Shown: piece after piece, positions 1 to 10,298 of the stretch
How the letters are laid out: each line of letters begins with the position of its first letter
How positions within the stretch are numbered: the first letter of the stretch is position 1
NCBI RefSeq assembly: GCF_023898315.1
Contig: NC_064623.1
Coordinates: 14,645,140 to 14,709,139 of the forward strand
Direction of reading: 5' to 3'
DNA length: 64,000 nt
From: Schistocerca nitens
Lineage: Eukaryota > Arthropoda > Insecta > Orthoptera > Acrididae
The notes under the pieces: model-generated
Told to the model about the DNA's origin: nothing
Database searches by the model: none
What the model saw: only the letters and a program-made list of their open reading frames with translations
Program-made: the position numbers and the translations under genes

Positions 1-148
1 CACATCCAACTGTCAAACACTACAATAGCAAAAATTCAAACAATGCAAACCAGCCACGGACTCCACACAGCACAGTCAGTGATTTTCATACAGAGCGCTA
101 CGTGGCGTTACCAACATAAAAACCTAAACAAGCCTACTTACAAGTCTA
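1..148 (+). repeat. 3' end of an unclassified non-coding repeat
   Basis: This segment matches, with small differences, the last part of the longer copy at 19,437-19,957. Shared words include ccagtgattttcata and gtggcgttacca. No coding potential is visible. It is cut off by the window edge and followed at once by an RTE-like LINE fragment. The class of transposon is not recognisable. Confidence 0.7.
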
Positions 149-834
149 ATGGGTACAGAATATGGATTGAGAGTAAATCGAAGAAAGATGAAAGTAATGA
201 TAAGTAGTAGAAATCAGAACACGGACAAAATTAACATCAGGGTTGATGGTCGCGAGGTAGATGAAGTTAAGGAATTGTGCTACCTAGGTAGGAACGTAAG
301 GAGGACATCTAAAGCAGACTAGCACTGGCAAAAAGGGCGTTCCTGGCCAAGACAAGTCTACTAGCATCAAACATAGGCCCTAATTTGAGGAAGAAATTTC
401 TGAGAATGTACGTGTGCAGCACAGCTTTGTACGGTGGTGAAACATGGACTGTGGGAAAACCGGGACAGAAGAGAATAGAGGCATTTGAGATGTGGTGCTA
501 CAGACGAATGTTGAAGCTTAGGTGGACTGATACGGTAAGGAACGAGGAGGTACTGTGTAGAATTGGAGAGGAAAGGAACATGTGGAAAACAATGACAAGG
601 AGAAGGGACAGGATGATAAGGCATCTGTTAAGACATGAGGGAATGATTTCCATGGTACTGGAGGGAGCTGTAGAGGGCAAAAACTGTAGAGGAAGACAGA
701 GACTGGAATACATCCCTCAAATAATTGAGGACGTAGGTTGCAAGTGCTACTCTGAGATGAAGAGGTTGCCGCAGGAGAGGAATTCGTGGCGGACCGCATC
801 AAACCAGTCAGAAGACTGATTACAAATAAACAAA
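149..834 (+). mobile_element. RTE-like LINE, 3' fragment (subfamily A)
   Basis: The translation matches the C-terminal part of the endonuclease-reverse transcriptase of the better copy at 10.3-12.2 kb: a CYLGRNV block, then LRKKFLRMYV, ALYGGETWTVGKP, RIEAFEMWCYRRMLKLRW and a terminal SNQSED before a stop near 819. A frame break lies near 290-385. It is a 5'-truncated dead copy, with an A-rich tail after the stop. This protein type is often mis-annotated in insects as craniofacial development protein 2. Confidence 0.85.
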
Positions 835-844
835 TAAAAGGAAA

Positions 845-1170
845 AGGTTCGATCGACGGGCAACTCTTACGCTGATGCTTCATGAATTCCAGTGGGAATC
901 CCTGGGGGGTAGACGACGTTCTTTTCCAGAACCACTATCAGTAAAATTTCGAGAAGTGCTATTTGCGGCTGAATGCACAACGCTGCTAGTGCTTAAGAAC
1001 CGTGAAGACAAGAGAAATTAGGACTCGCACGGAGTTGTATGGAAAGTCGGTTTTTCCTCGCTCCATTTGCGAGTGGAGAAGGGAAGGAAATAACTGGTAG
1101 TGGTACAGGGTACCCTGCACCGTGCGCCGTATGGTGGTTTGCAGATTATGTACATTTATGTAGCTGTAGA
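845..1170 (+). mobile_element. LINE 3' end, CR1/Jockey-like
   Basis: The sequence resembles the far 3' part of the LINE copy at 26.9-27.9 kb: a degraded C-terminal coding part, a stretch reading as a basic RT tail, the words gtaccctgcaccgtgcgccg, and a terminal run rich in tgtacatttatgtagctgtag. No intact ORF remains. Confidence 0.55.
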
Positions 1171-3084
1171 CCTATATAGTATAGTAGTAAGAATGGAAAC
1201 TATTAAATTTGTAAGCGATATTGGCGCGTAAAGAGTGAGAAATTAGCCCGGAGAGCCCCCGGCAGTGTGCACGCGTCTAAACCGGTTGGGCATCGAGCTC
1301 AAATGAAGATACGTATCAAATGACCGCAATGGAACCTAGGAAAGGCGGCCCAATCTCTGAAAGCTCGTGGCAGATTAAAACTGTGTGCCGTACCGGGATT
1401 CGAACGTGGGACCTTTTGTGGTGAATGTGTGGCTGCTATTCTGTCATTCTGCGCAACGGATTACTCTGAGATGTACCCTTTACCCCGTGGCTCCTGCAAG
1501 ATGCAATTACCACCCATACACTACTACAGAAGTCAGACAGACGCTCCTGACGTTCTAAAGAGAAATGCCTGAAAAACTTTCAGCAATAAATATCTTCTGG
1601 AGTCGTCCGCTGTAAGGAAATGACACAAATATTCACAAAATTTCTTACGTAACTAGTGGGATACTTGGGTACTGGAGTAGTGCTAGTTAGTGTAAGAAAA
1701 ACATGAAACTAACGAAAATTATTATTATTTTTTTTGCAATAATTCTGAGAAATCACAATGGCACCTTTAGTTATGAACTGAACAAGTTATTTCCGGGTTC
1801 TTTTCGGATTGTGAAGTTACCTCTCAAGGATAGGATACGCTAATGAAATTTCTATACAAAGTTTGTTATTGACTTGGCAGAATGGCTGAGAGCCGCGCCT
1901 ACTCAACTTGAATAATTATCCGTTAGAATGTTGCTAGGTACGGTCGAGGCTGCCGCGTGTGGATTGCAGTGAGGTGTACTGTTGTGAAGGAAATATGGGG
2001 CTCGCAAGAGCTGTAGCGCACAATACCGTAAGCTGCGATGACTGCTGTCTGTGCCGCTCGCTGCTGACAAATAAGATAACTCTCGTTCTATCTGGATTGA
2101 CCTTCGCCAATCAAACTCTCGCTACGCCTAGATGAAGTCAAGGACTCCTATTCGCCCCTAGTCTAACTATTGGCATGGCACACCGGTCAGATAACCAGTC
2201 CACCGCGATACCACTCAAAAATTCGCTCACAGTCGTTTAACTATAACTCTGTCCGTTCACACCGCACAATAAGTGTGGCGGCTAACACAGTGAACAACGC
2301 TTAATCGCAGGGATTCAATATAGAGTCGCACTCCGATTCGCCCTCGACAGCGGTGCTCTCCCAGTGAAATACTGAGGAGAGACTTGTTCCTCGCTCTTTG
2401 AGTACACATACAAGCGCGCACGCTCTCGTTACGTGTTCTCGCTCCAAGAGCGACAACGGAACGGCCCCTCTCCATGCCAGACGTGAAGCGGTTTATCTTT
2501 CGGTCTCTTCCATTACTTCTTCAGCTCAAGGCGTCAGGAATATCGTCTGCCAATCAGCATTGCTCTTCTAAAACGGGAGAATGTCGTTTCGTTTAAGGCG
2601 ACCAATCCGGAAACCTGTAGCACCGGCGTTTGGCGTTTGCTGTCTCCCTGTGAAAACCTCTGAAACTGCGTCCTATGTTTGTAAAGAATGCGTAGGCTGG
2701 GCGCTACCACACAATGTAGCGGAATTTGCTTTTAAGGCGAACACGGGGTCGTTGTCCCTTTCACTCGGGCAAATGCTGTCTGCTCTACGGGCGGTCGCCG
2801 GCCGACGTAGATAGGTTGACTCGTCCTCTGAAGGGACTGGCCTCCTGGCGTGCTGTTTGCCTCTCCCAAACTAAAAGCTCCTGTGACTGTCGTGTCTTGA
2901 ACGTGTGTGTGTACGCCAGCCTCGAGTATTTCACCCTCGGTGCGCACTTGCGATTTACTTGTTATTTGCATATCATTTACATGAATTCATACAACATTGA
3001 CTTTATCTTATCGAGTTTGGGTTCGAATGAAGCGTCTTGATGTGTGGAATATGATTGTGAGGGCGGAATATGTAAGCAATGAAG
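1171..3084. other. Stretch without a supported gene
   Basis: I see no exon or intact transposon ORF here. Around 1,370-1,470 is a decayed piece of the tRNA-like fold-back repeat (aaaactgtgtgccgtaccgg, gattcgaacgtgggacc). The part from 1,900 to 2,900 is less AT-rich than its flanks and could be an old LTR or unique sequence. The ORFs within it show no recognisable domain. Confidence 0.5.
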
Positions 3085-3245
3085 GTCAGGAGATCACGAC
3101 GTCTTACAACCTTTCCAGGCAAGTGCTATACCGACTGAGCTGCCCAAGCACGACTCACGACGCGTCCTCACAGCTTCACTTCCGCCAGTACATCTACTAC
3201 CCTCCACAGACGTCTTGTTGCATAGCTACTGTGCGGGGCTAGCAC
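3085..3245 (-). repeat. tRNA-like fold-back repeat, fragment
   Basis: It matches the copies at 42.3, 43.6 and 61.2 kb: caagtgct.taccgactgagctgcccaagcacgactcacg, then cctcacagcttcacttccgc. The tRNA-like part reads on the minus strand. The copy is truncated on both sides. Confidence 0.7.
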
Positions 3246-3339
3246 TCGTGGAAGGAAGGAAGGATACTGCGCAGACATCGGATACGTGTATTAGTAGATA
3301 TTATGAGCTCGCCCTTCATCCATAGTTACTGCTTCCCAC

Positions 3340-4205
3340 GTGAAGGGGCAAGAACGAAGACAAGCAGTAGAAACTTATGCTGTGTGTGGGCGGCTGTTAT
3401 CTTGCTGAAATGTAAGCCCAGCATGGCTTGCCATGGAAGGCAGCAAGACAGGGCGTAGATACGGCGTACCGCTCTATTGACAGGGTGCAGCGGTTAACAA
3501 CCAAAAGGGCCCTGCTATGAAAAGAAATGGCATCCCAGACGATTAGTGATTGTCGCGCCATATGGTGGGTGACAATCGGGTTGGTATTCCACCACTGTCC
3601 AGCTTGTCTCCAGTCACGTCTTCAGCCTGGAATCTCATTGACAGGAGTAAAACTGTCTTCAGTGGTGAATCCCGCTTCGAACTGAGCCACGATGACCAGT
3701 GAAGACCTGTCTGGGGCAACCCAGATGGTGGTGGGACACCAACACGGTTGTCACCCAGCACATGGCGCGACAATCACTTATGGTCTGGGATGCCATTTCT
3801 TTTCCTCGCAGAACCCTTTCGGTCGTTATCCGGGGCACCCTTACAGTATCGGTACGTCTATGATATCGTATACCCTTCATGGTAAGCCATCCTGGACTTA
3901 CACTTCAGTGAGATAATGTCCACCCTCCCACGGCGAGAGTTTCTAGTGCTTATCTTCGTGCTTGCTAAGCCCTACCTTGGTCAACAAGGCCTCCAGATCT
4001 CTCCACAACTGAAAACGTTTGGTGCGCTACAGTCAGCGCCCTCCAACGACCTCGAGATTTCGACGGTCTAACGTCGACACGATATCCCTCAGAAAAACTC
4101 TATCAATCAATGCCAAGCAGAATCACTGCTTGCGTAAGTGCCAGAGGTGTACCAGCGCGTTGCTGACTTGCTCAATTTGTGAACGTATTTCTCTTGAATA
4201 AATCA
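3340..4205 (+). mobile_element. Tc1-type transposon remnant with inverted duplication
   Basis: From about 3,600 the plus strand reads as a decayed Tc1 transposase: VFSGESRFELSHDD (first catalytic block, Asp replaced by Gly), a GATITYGLGCHFFSS block equivalent to MVWGAISF, and ENVW-like sequence near 4,005. From 3,340 to 3,600 the same element reads on the minus strand, so the copy folds back on itself. Multiple stops and frameshifts make it a fossil. Confidence 0.75.
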
Positions 4206-4357
4206 TACACTTTTTCTGAAAGCATAATCATTTGTTTGTGCATTTACATCAAGTCCGCCGATTTCCGTCCCATTCGGATAATGTCTTGGTGGAGCATCGG
4301 TTTTTACATCCCAGAGTGTAATTTGAAAAGGATCCTCTGACTTTACAAGGATATATA

Positions 4358-5779
4358 CACTCCTGGAAATGGAAAAAAAAACACATTGACACCGGTGTGT
4401 CAGACCCACCATACTTGCTCCGGACACTGCGAGAGGGCTGTACAAGCAATGATCACACGCACGGCACAGCGGACACACCAGCAACCGTGGTGTTGGCCGT
4501 CGAATGGCGCTAGCTGCGCAGCATTTGTGCACCGCCACCGTCAGTGTCAGCCAGTTTGCCGTGGCATACGGAGCTCCATCGCAGTCTTTAACACTGGTAG
4601 CATGCCGCGACAGCGTGGACGTGAACCGTATGTGCAGTTGACGGACTTTGAGCGAGGGCGTATAGTGGGCATGCGGGAGGCCGGGTGGACGTACCGCCGA
4701 ATTGCTCAACACGTGGGGCGTGAGGTCTCCACAGTACATCGATGTTGTCGCCAGTGGTCGGCGGAAGGTACACGTGCCCGTCGACCTGGGACCGGACCGC
4801 AGCGACGCACGGATGCACGCCAAGACCGTAGGATCCTACGCAGTGCCGTAGGGGACCGCACCGCCACTTCCCAGCAAATTAGGGACACTGTTGCTCCTGG
4901 GGTATCGGCGAGGACCATTCGCAACCGTCTCCATGAAGCTGGGCTACGGTCCCGCACACCGTTAGGCCGTCTTCCGCTCACGCCCCAACATCGTGCAGCC
5001 CGCCTCCAGTGGTGTCGCGACAGGCGTGAATGGAGGGACGAATGGAGACGTGTCGTCTTCAGCGATGAGAGTCGCTTCTGCCTTGGTGCCAATGATGGTC
5101 GTATGCGTGTTTGGCGCCGTGCAGGTGAGCGCCACAATCAGGACTGCATACGACCGAGGCACACAGGGCCAACACCCGGCATCATGGTGTGGGGAGCGAT
5201 CTCCTACACTGGCCGTACACCACTGGTGATCGTCGAGGGGACACTGAATAGTGCACGGTACATCCAAACCGTCATCGAACCCATCGTTCTACCATTCCTA
5301 GACCGGCAAGGGAACTTGCTGTTCCAACAGGACAATGCACGTCCGCATGTATTCCGTGCCACCCAACGTGCTCTAGAAGGTGTAAGTCAACTACCCTGGC
5401 CAGCAACATCTCCGGATCTGTCCCCCATTGAGCATGTTTGGGACTGGATGAAGCGTCGTCTCACGCGGTGTGCACGTCCAGCACGAACGCTGGTCCAACT
5501 GAGGCGCCAGGTGGAAATGGCATGTCAAGCCGTTCCACAGGACTACATCCAGCATCTCTACGATCGTCTCCATGGGAGAATAGCAGCCTGTATTGCTGCG
5601 AAAGGTGGATATACACTGTACTAGTGCCGACATTGTGCATGCTCTGTTGCCTGTGTCTATGTGCCTGTGGTTCTGTCAGTGTGATCATGTGATGTATCGG
5701 ACCCCAGGAATGTGTCAATAAAGTTTCCCCTTCCTGGGACAATGAATTCACGGTGTTCTTATTTCAATTTCCAGGAGTG
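4358..5779 (+). mobile_element. Complete Tc1-like DNA transposon
   Basis: The element is bounded by TA target duplications (4,356-4,357 and 5,780-5,781). Its inverted ends start CACTCCTGGAAAT, and about 22 of the first 27 bases match between ends. It is 1,422 bp long and carries one intronless transposase gene. An AATAAA at about 5,717 lies after the stop. The open frame and well-kept ends suggest a young insertion. Confidence 0.9.
4602..5624 (+). CDS. Tc1-family transposase, intact 340 codons
   Basis: This is the enzyme that cuts out and reinserts the surrounding transposon; it acts in the nucleus. An N-terminal paired-like DNA-binding half (about residues 10-115, two helix-turn-helix units; MREAGWTYRRIAQHVGR is the first) precedes a DDE catalytic half. 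The catalytic acids are D155 (FSDESRF), D244 (FQQDNARPH) and E277 (SPDLSPIEHVW). Only 32 residues separate the last two, where classical Tc1 has 34; related arthropod elements share the shorter spacing. The MPRQRG start is chosen because it begins the usual N-terminus and the frame upstream is not transposase-like. No stop or frameshift is visible, so the enzyme could be functional. Confidence 0.9.
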   Translation: MPRQRGREPYVQLTDFERGRIVGMREAGWTYRRIAQHVGREVSTVHRCCRQWSAEGTRARRPGTGPQRRTDARQDRRILRSAVGDRTATSQQIRDTVAPGVSARTIRNRLHEAGLRSRTPLGRLPLTPQHRAARLQWCRDRREWRDEWRRVVFSDESRFCLGANDGRMRVWRRAGERHNQDCIRPRHTGPTPGIMVWGAISYTGRTPLVIVEGTLNSARYIQTVIEPIVLPFLDRQGNLLFQQDNARPHVFRATQRALEGVSQLPWPATSPDLSPIEHVWDWMKRRLTRCARPARTLVQLRRQVEMACQAVPQDYIQHLYDRLHGRIAACIAAKGGYTLY

Positions 5780-6220
5780 TATTTTCCATACATTGACATG
5801 TAATCTTGTGGTGGCTTTACAAATATGTTTAGGATGAGTTCAGTCCGCCTTCAAATAGACCCTCAACAAGTCAACACATAGATAATGTAATCAAGAACCT
5901 TTCAGCGAGCCCTTATCACTCAGTGCGTTGACCTAAAGTTAAGAGTGTTCGTTTATTTTCTGTATCTTCATTCCCCGCTGTCATGTGGAATTATCACCTG
6001 GAGCAGTGCACTTACAGTACGTAATCTGTTCAGATGAAGCAGGTAATAAGAATATTAAGTAAAGCAGATAACCACACATCTTGCATAAACCTTTTTAAAG
6101 GACTTGGAATTCTTACACTCAATTTCCACTACACTGACTCGTTCATAGTATTTGTTGCTGACTATAGACAGTTTCAGGTGAACTGCGATCTGCACAGTCC
6201 CAAAGTAAGACAAAAAACAA
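5780..6220. other. Stretch without a supported gene
   Basis: This is AT-rich sequence between the Tc1 element and the next SINE. No domain, RNA gene or repeat was recognised, apart from the 12-bp target duplication of the SINE at 6,209-6,220. Confidence 0.5.
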
Positions 6221-6424
6221 ACAAAAAATGGTTCAAATGGCTCTGAGCACTATGAGACTTAACAGCTGAGGTGATCAGTCCCCTAGAACGTAGACCTACT
6301 TAAAGCTAACTAAACTAAGGACATCACACACATCCATGCCCGAGGCAGGATTCGAACCTGCGATCGTAGCGGTCGCACGGTTCCAGACTGAAGCGCCTAG
6401 AACCACTCGGCCCCTCAGGCCGGC
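6221..6424 (-). mobile_element. SINE A (tRNA-derived), full copy
   Basis: On the minus strand it starts with gccggcc and a tRNA-like head containing box B (ggttcgaatcctg), and ends with a conserved body finishing in agagccatttgaaccat. A 12-bp target duplication gacaaaaaacaa flanks it (6,209-6,220 and 6,425-6,436). Confidence 0.9.
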
Positions 6425-6699
6425 GACAAAAAACAACTTTCTTGTAGACTTGGCCTCCCTCTCTAGGATTCCGTATGATTTCTGGCGGGAAGATATTCAA
6501 CATTATGGTTTCCGAGACAAATGCAAGAAACTGGGGGTCCCTAAAAAGCAAAAGAAAATTAAAAACGTACTTTATCAAGCAGTCTTTCGACTTTATTAAC
6601 AGAATATCTGCATTCAGCGTCTGAGAAGTCTGTAAACTACATTTTAAGCAGCAGTGATTGTTTCTAATCTTCATGACAAGTAGAAAACTTACAGATGTA

Positions 6700-7290
6700 A
6701 ATATATACGAAGACTATTCGGAAAGTAACTTTCAACCAGGCGCGAAATGGAAACCACTGTGAAAATCAAAACAAGTTTTATTTGTAACAGTTAACCGCAC
6801 CTTCCAGCCACTTCTCTACACAGTCACCGCTCCGGGTTAGATATTTTTCGTAACGTGTACTAACGTTCCCATACCGTCGTCATAGAAGGCAGCTGCCTCT
6901 GCTGTGCGTCAGTTTTCGACGCTGATCTACAGGTCGTTGTCTGTGCCAAAACGTTGTCTTCATAGCCAGCAGTTCACGTGAGCAGACATGAAACTCAGCG
7001 GGAGCCAGTTACGGGTTGTATTCTGGATGATCAAACACTTCCCATCAAAGCACTGCAGGAGCGTGTTCAATACCCCTGGAGAGTGCGGCCGAGAATTGCC
7101 ACGAAAAGGGAACCGTATGACAGTTATGTTACGTGGGCTGCATGACATCAGGCGAATCTCTCTCCAGGCCCCCACACTTGCCGGTAGACGCTGTTGTTCT
7201 AGACATCTTGACGTACTCGCTGTGGTCTCAGACCTGAAAAGAGTGACACGACGCGATCGACAGGCATACTAAAGACATCGCCCAACACAA
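6700..7290 (-). mobile_element. Probable mariner-type remnant
   Basis: The segment begins gactattcggaaagtaact, which resembles an inverted-repeat end. On the minus strand it carries decayed coding sequence with stops. The layout fits a mariner-type element, but no catalytic block is clear enough to prove it. The ORF at 6,988-7,272 is not supported as a gene. Confidence 0.4.
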
Positions 7291-7334
7291 ATATGCAAAG
7301 CTTCATCGGATTTTCACATTGGTTGCCATTTCGT

Positions 7335-7880
7335 GACCGATCTGAACCAAAGACTGCGATTAATTGGCAGAATACGTAGAAGGTGCAACAGGTGTACAAA
7401 AAGAGACTGCTTACACCACGCTTGTCCGCCCTATTCTGGAGTACTGCTGTGCGGTGTGGGATCCACATCACGTGGGACTGACGGATGACATCGAAAAAGT
7501 ACAAAGAAGGGCAGCTCGTTTTGTATTATCGCGAAATAGGGGAGATAGTGTCACAGACATGATACGTGAATTGGAGTGGCAATCATTGAAACGAAGGCGT
7601 TTTTCGTTGCGACGGGATCTTCTCATGAAATTTCAATCACCAGTTTTCTCCTGCGATTGCGAAAACATTCTGTTGGCACCCAACTACATAAGGGGAAATG
7701 ATCATCACGATAAAATAAGAGAAATCAGGGCTCGCACAGAAAAAATTTAAGTGCTCGTTTTTCTCGCGTGCCGTTCGAGAGTGGAACGGTACAGAGACAG
7801 TTTGAAGGTGGTTCATTCAACCCTCTGCCAGGCACTTTATTGTGAACAGCAGAGTAATCACGTAGATGTAGACTTTCCGA
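7335..7880 (+). mobile_element. CR1/Jockey-like LINE, 3' fragment (type 2)
   Basis: The translation carries the C-terminal RT motif series KETAYTTLVRPILEYCCAVW, VQRRAARFVLSRNRGDSV and KIREIRART, as in the better copy at 14.9-16.3 kb. The frame breaks near 7,750. The 3' end shows the family signature cagagtaatcacgtagatgt. A Tc1 element begins just downstream. Confidence 0.85.
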
Positions 7881-7897
7881 ATAGCTTTCGTGTTTTA

Positions 7898-9075
7898 CAC
7901 AGAAGCGCCAAAGAAACTTGTATAGGCACGGGTATTCAAATAGAGATATGTAAACAAGCAGCGTATATAAGACAACAAGTGTCTGCCACGTTGGATCGGT
8001 TACTGCTGCTACAATGGCAGGTTATCGAGATTTAAGTCAGTTTCAACGTGGTGTTATAGTCGGCGTACGAGCGATATAGGACACAGCATCTCCGAGGTAG
8101 CGATGAAGTAGGGATTTTCCCGTACGACCATTTCAATAGTGTATTGTGAATATCAGGAATCCAGTAAAATATCAAATCTCTGATACTGCTGCGGGCGGAA
8201 AAAGATCCTGCAGGAACGGGACCAACGACGACTGAAGAGAATAGTTCAACGTGACAAAAGTGCAACCCTTCCACAAACAGCTGCAGATTTCAATGCTCGG
8301 CCAACTGTCAGCGTGCGAACCATTCGACGAAACATCATCGATATTTGCTTTCGGAGCAGAAGGCCCTCTCGTGTACCCACGACGACTGAACGATAGAAAG
8401 CCTTACGCCTCGTCTGGGCCCGCCAACACCGACATTGGCCTGTTGATGACTGGAAACATGTTGCCTGGTCGGACGAGACTCCATTCAAATTGTATCGAGC
8501 GGATGGACGTGTACGGGTATGGAGATAACCTCATGAATCCATGGATCCTGCATGTAAACAGGGGATTGTTGAAGCTCTTGGAGGCTCTGTAATGATGTGG
8601 GTCGTGTGCAGTTAGAGTGACGTGGGATACCTGATACGTCTAGATACCATTCTGACAGGTGACGCGTATGTAAGCATCCTGTCTGCTCACCTGCATCCAT
8701 TCGTGTCTATTGTCCATTCGGACTTAAGTGGGCAATTCCATGACGACAATGCAACACCCCACACATCCGGAATCGCCACAGAGTGGCTCCAGGGACATTC
8801 TTCTGAGTTTAAACACTTCCGCTGGCAACCAAACTCCCTACACATGAACATTATTGAGCATATGCTTTGCAACGTGCTGTTCAGAAAAGACACCCACGCC
8901 CTGGTACTCTTACGGATTTATGGACAGCCCTTCAGGATTCATGGTGTCATTTCCCTCCAGCTCTACTTGAGACATTAGTGGAGTCCATGCCAAGTCGTGT
9001 TGCGGCACTTCTGCGTGCTCGCGGGGGCCCTACACGATATTAGGCAGGTATATCAGATTCCTTGGCTCTTTAGTG
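7898..9075 (+). mobile_element. Tc1-like transposon, dead copy
   Basis: It is bounded by TA duplications (7,896-7,897 and 9,076-9,077). The inverted ends are about 18-20 bp long (CACAGAAGCGCCAAAGAAAC against CACTAAAGAGCCAAGGAA). The element is about 1.18 kb and belongs to a different Tc1 lineage from the copy at 4.4 kb. Confidence 0.85.
8014..9043 (+). pseudogene. Tc1-type transposase pseudogene
   Basis: The start MAGYRDLSQFQRGVIVGVRA and the end VESMPSRVAALLRARGGPTR are both recognisable, and the length fits a 340-residue transposase. Catalytic blocks remain as WSDETPFKLYRADGR, FHDDNATPHTSGIATEWL and NIIEHM, with 36 residues between the last Asp and the Glu. Several stops (first near 8,077) and frameshifts break the gene. 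Confidence 0.85.
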
Positions 9076-9783
9076 TATTTGAATAATACCATGGTAATTG
9101 AAAATAAATAGCAGATAAAAAGCACCTATATGGTAATACTGAAGATGTAGTAGTTTTGTTTCAAAATAGCACCTGTGTTACTAATGCACTCTATCAAATT
9201 TCGATAGCATAAGAGTGAGTATAATTAAGCAACATAGTGATAGCTTATTGTTTCTATGATTTCCTTTTTTTTCTTGATGTGTACCTTACTCGCTCCACAC
9301 CCATGGAGGTTCTTCATGTTCGTGGAATCTGCAGAACACGCTGCACGAATGAATGACAGCCAAATAAGTCAGAAAAATATTACGTCTCTGATTTTTTTTT
9401 CGCTCTGAGGGTGAAGCAGTTGCCATTCACAGAGAAAATAAAATTTTTGGACGATCGCTCTCATCATACTATGCTCCTAATTCTCGCATTCGTGCCTCCG
9501 AATTTGTTGACGCGTTCCTCCTAGCAGGCTCGCCGTTAACGCCAGTTCGCTAGGCGGAACAAAGCAGCTTAGTGTGAGTGGCTTTAACTCAGGTAGCAGA
9601 CTTTACGCGGGCTGTGTAAATCGGGACCGCACAGTGCGGTCCGTTTTATAAGGGCCTCTCCAGTTCTTCCTTTCCCTCTTCCGCTACTGACCTCGACTTT
9701 CACGACTACCGTCGTGCGGCCGCACCCTGTGGTTAGACTGGACGGCGTGACCGAGTACTCGGCGGGAGGCGGCGAGAAAATGG
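9076..9783. other. Stretch without a supported gene
   Basis: No exon, RNA gene or known repeat was recognised. The part at about 9,600-9,780 is more GC-rich and directly precedes LINE-like sequence. Confidence 0.5.
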
Positions 9784-10165
9784 AAGGTTCCTCAGGGTAG
9801 CATCCTCGGACCAATATTGTTCCCGGTACACTAGCGTGCTAGTCATGAGGCAGACATTCTCTTTCTTGATCATAGCAAACACTTTAATCTCTGACAAAAA
9901 TATCAGACTTTCTGTCAGAGGAAGCAAATGCAGTCGGGCAAAGTATAATAAAAAATAATGATTTACAGATTTAAAAAAGCCCTTGAAACTGAAAGAGATT
10001 AAGCTTTGTATGTAATCTTCCTCGGGGAAGCGTCCTACGACCAATATTAGTTTTCGTGTATACCAATGTCTTGTCAGATAATGCTACCAAGAGGAAAACA
10101 ATTAACTTACTTTGTAGTTGTCACACACGAAACGACACAACTCATGGCAGAGGAAGCAAATCAAA
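9784..10165 (+). mobile_element. LINE RT fragment, diverged tandem duplicate
   Basis: Two units about 230 bp apart each start with a reverse-transcriptase motif-B block. The first reads VPQGSILGPILF (9,787-9,822), the second a decayed form with GSVL.PIL (about 10,020-10,055). Both continue to a shared cagaggaagcaaat about 125 bp further on. Neither has an open frame. Confidence 0.55.
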
Positions 10166-10298
10166 CACTCGACGTTGTTTAGAATTGTGCAATATGCAAC
10201 AAACTATAATTTGTTTATAGATTGAAGTAAGAGTTTTGGTATACAGAACGGTTCTAAACTGAGGGGCATAGTGCTAGAGTTTATCTCCATCGCTTCAT

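Noticed and set aside
2257..3242. Several ORFs of 70-104 codons as possible small genes
   Set aside because: No start or splice context, no recognisable motif, and they overlap on both strands. A tRNA-like repeat fragment lies within.
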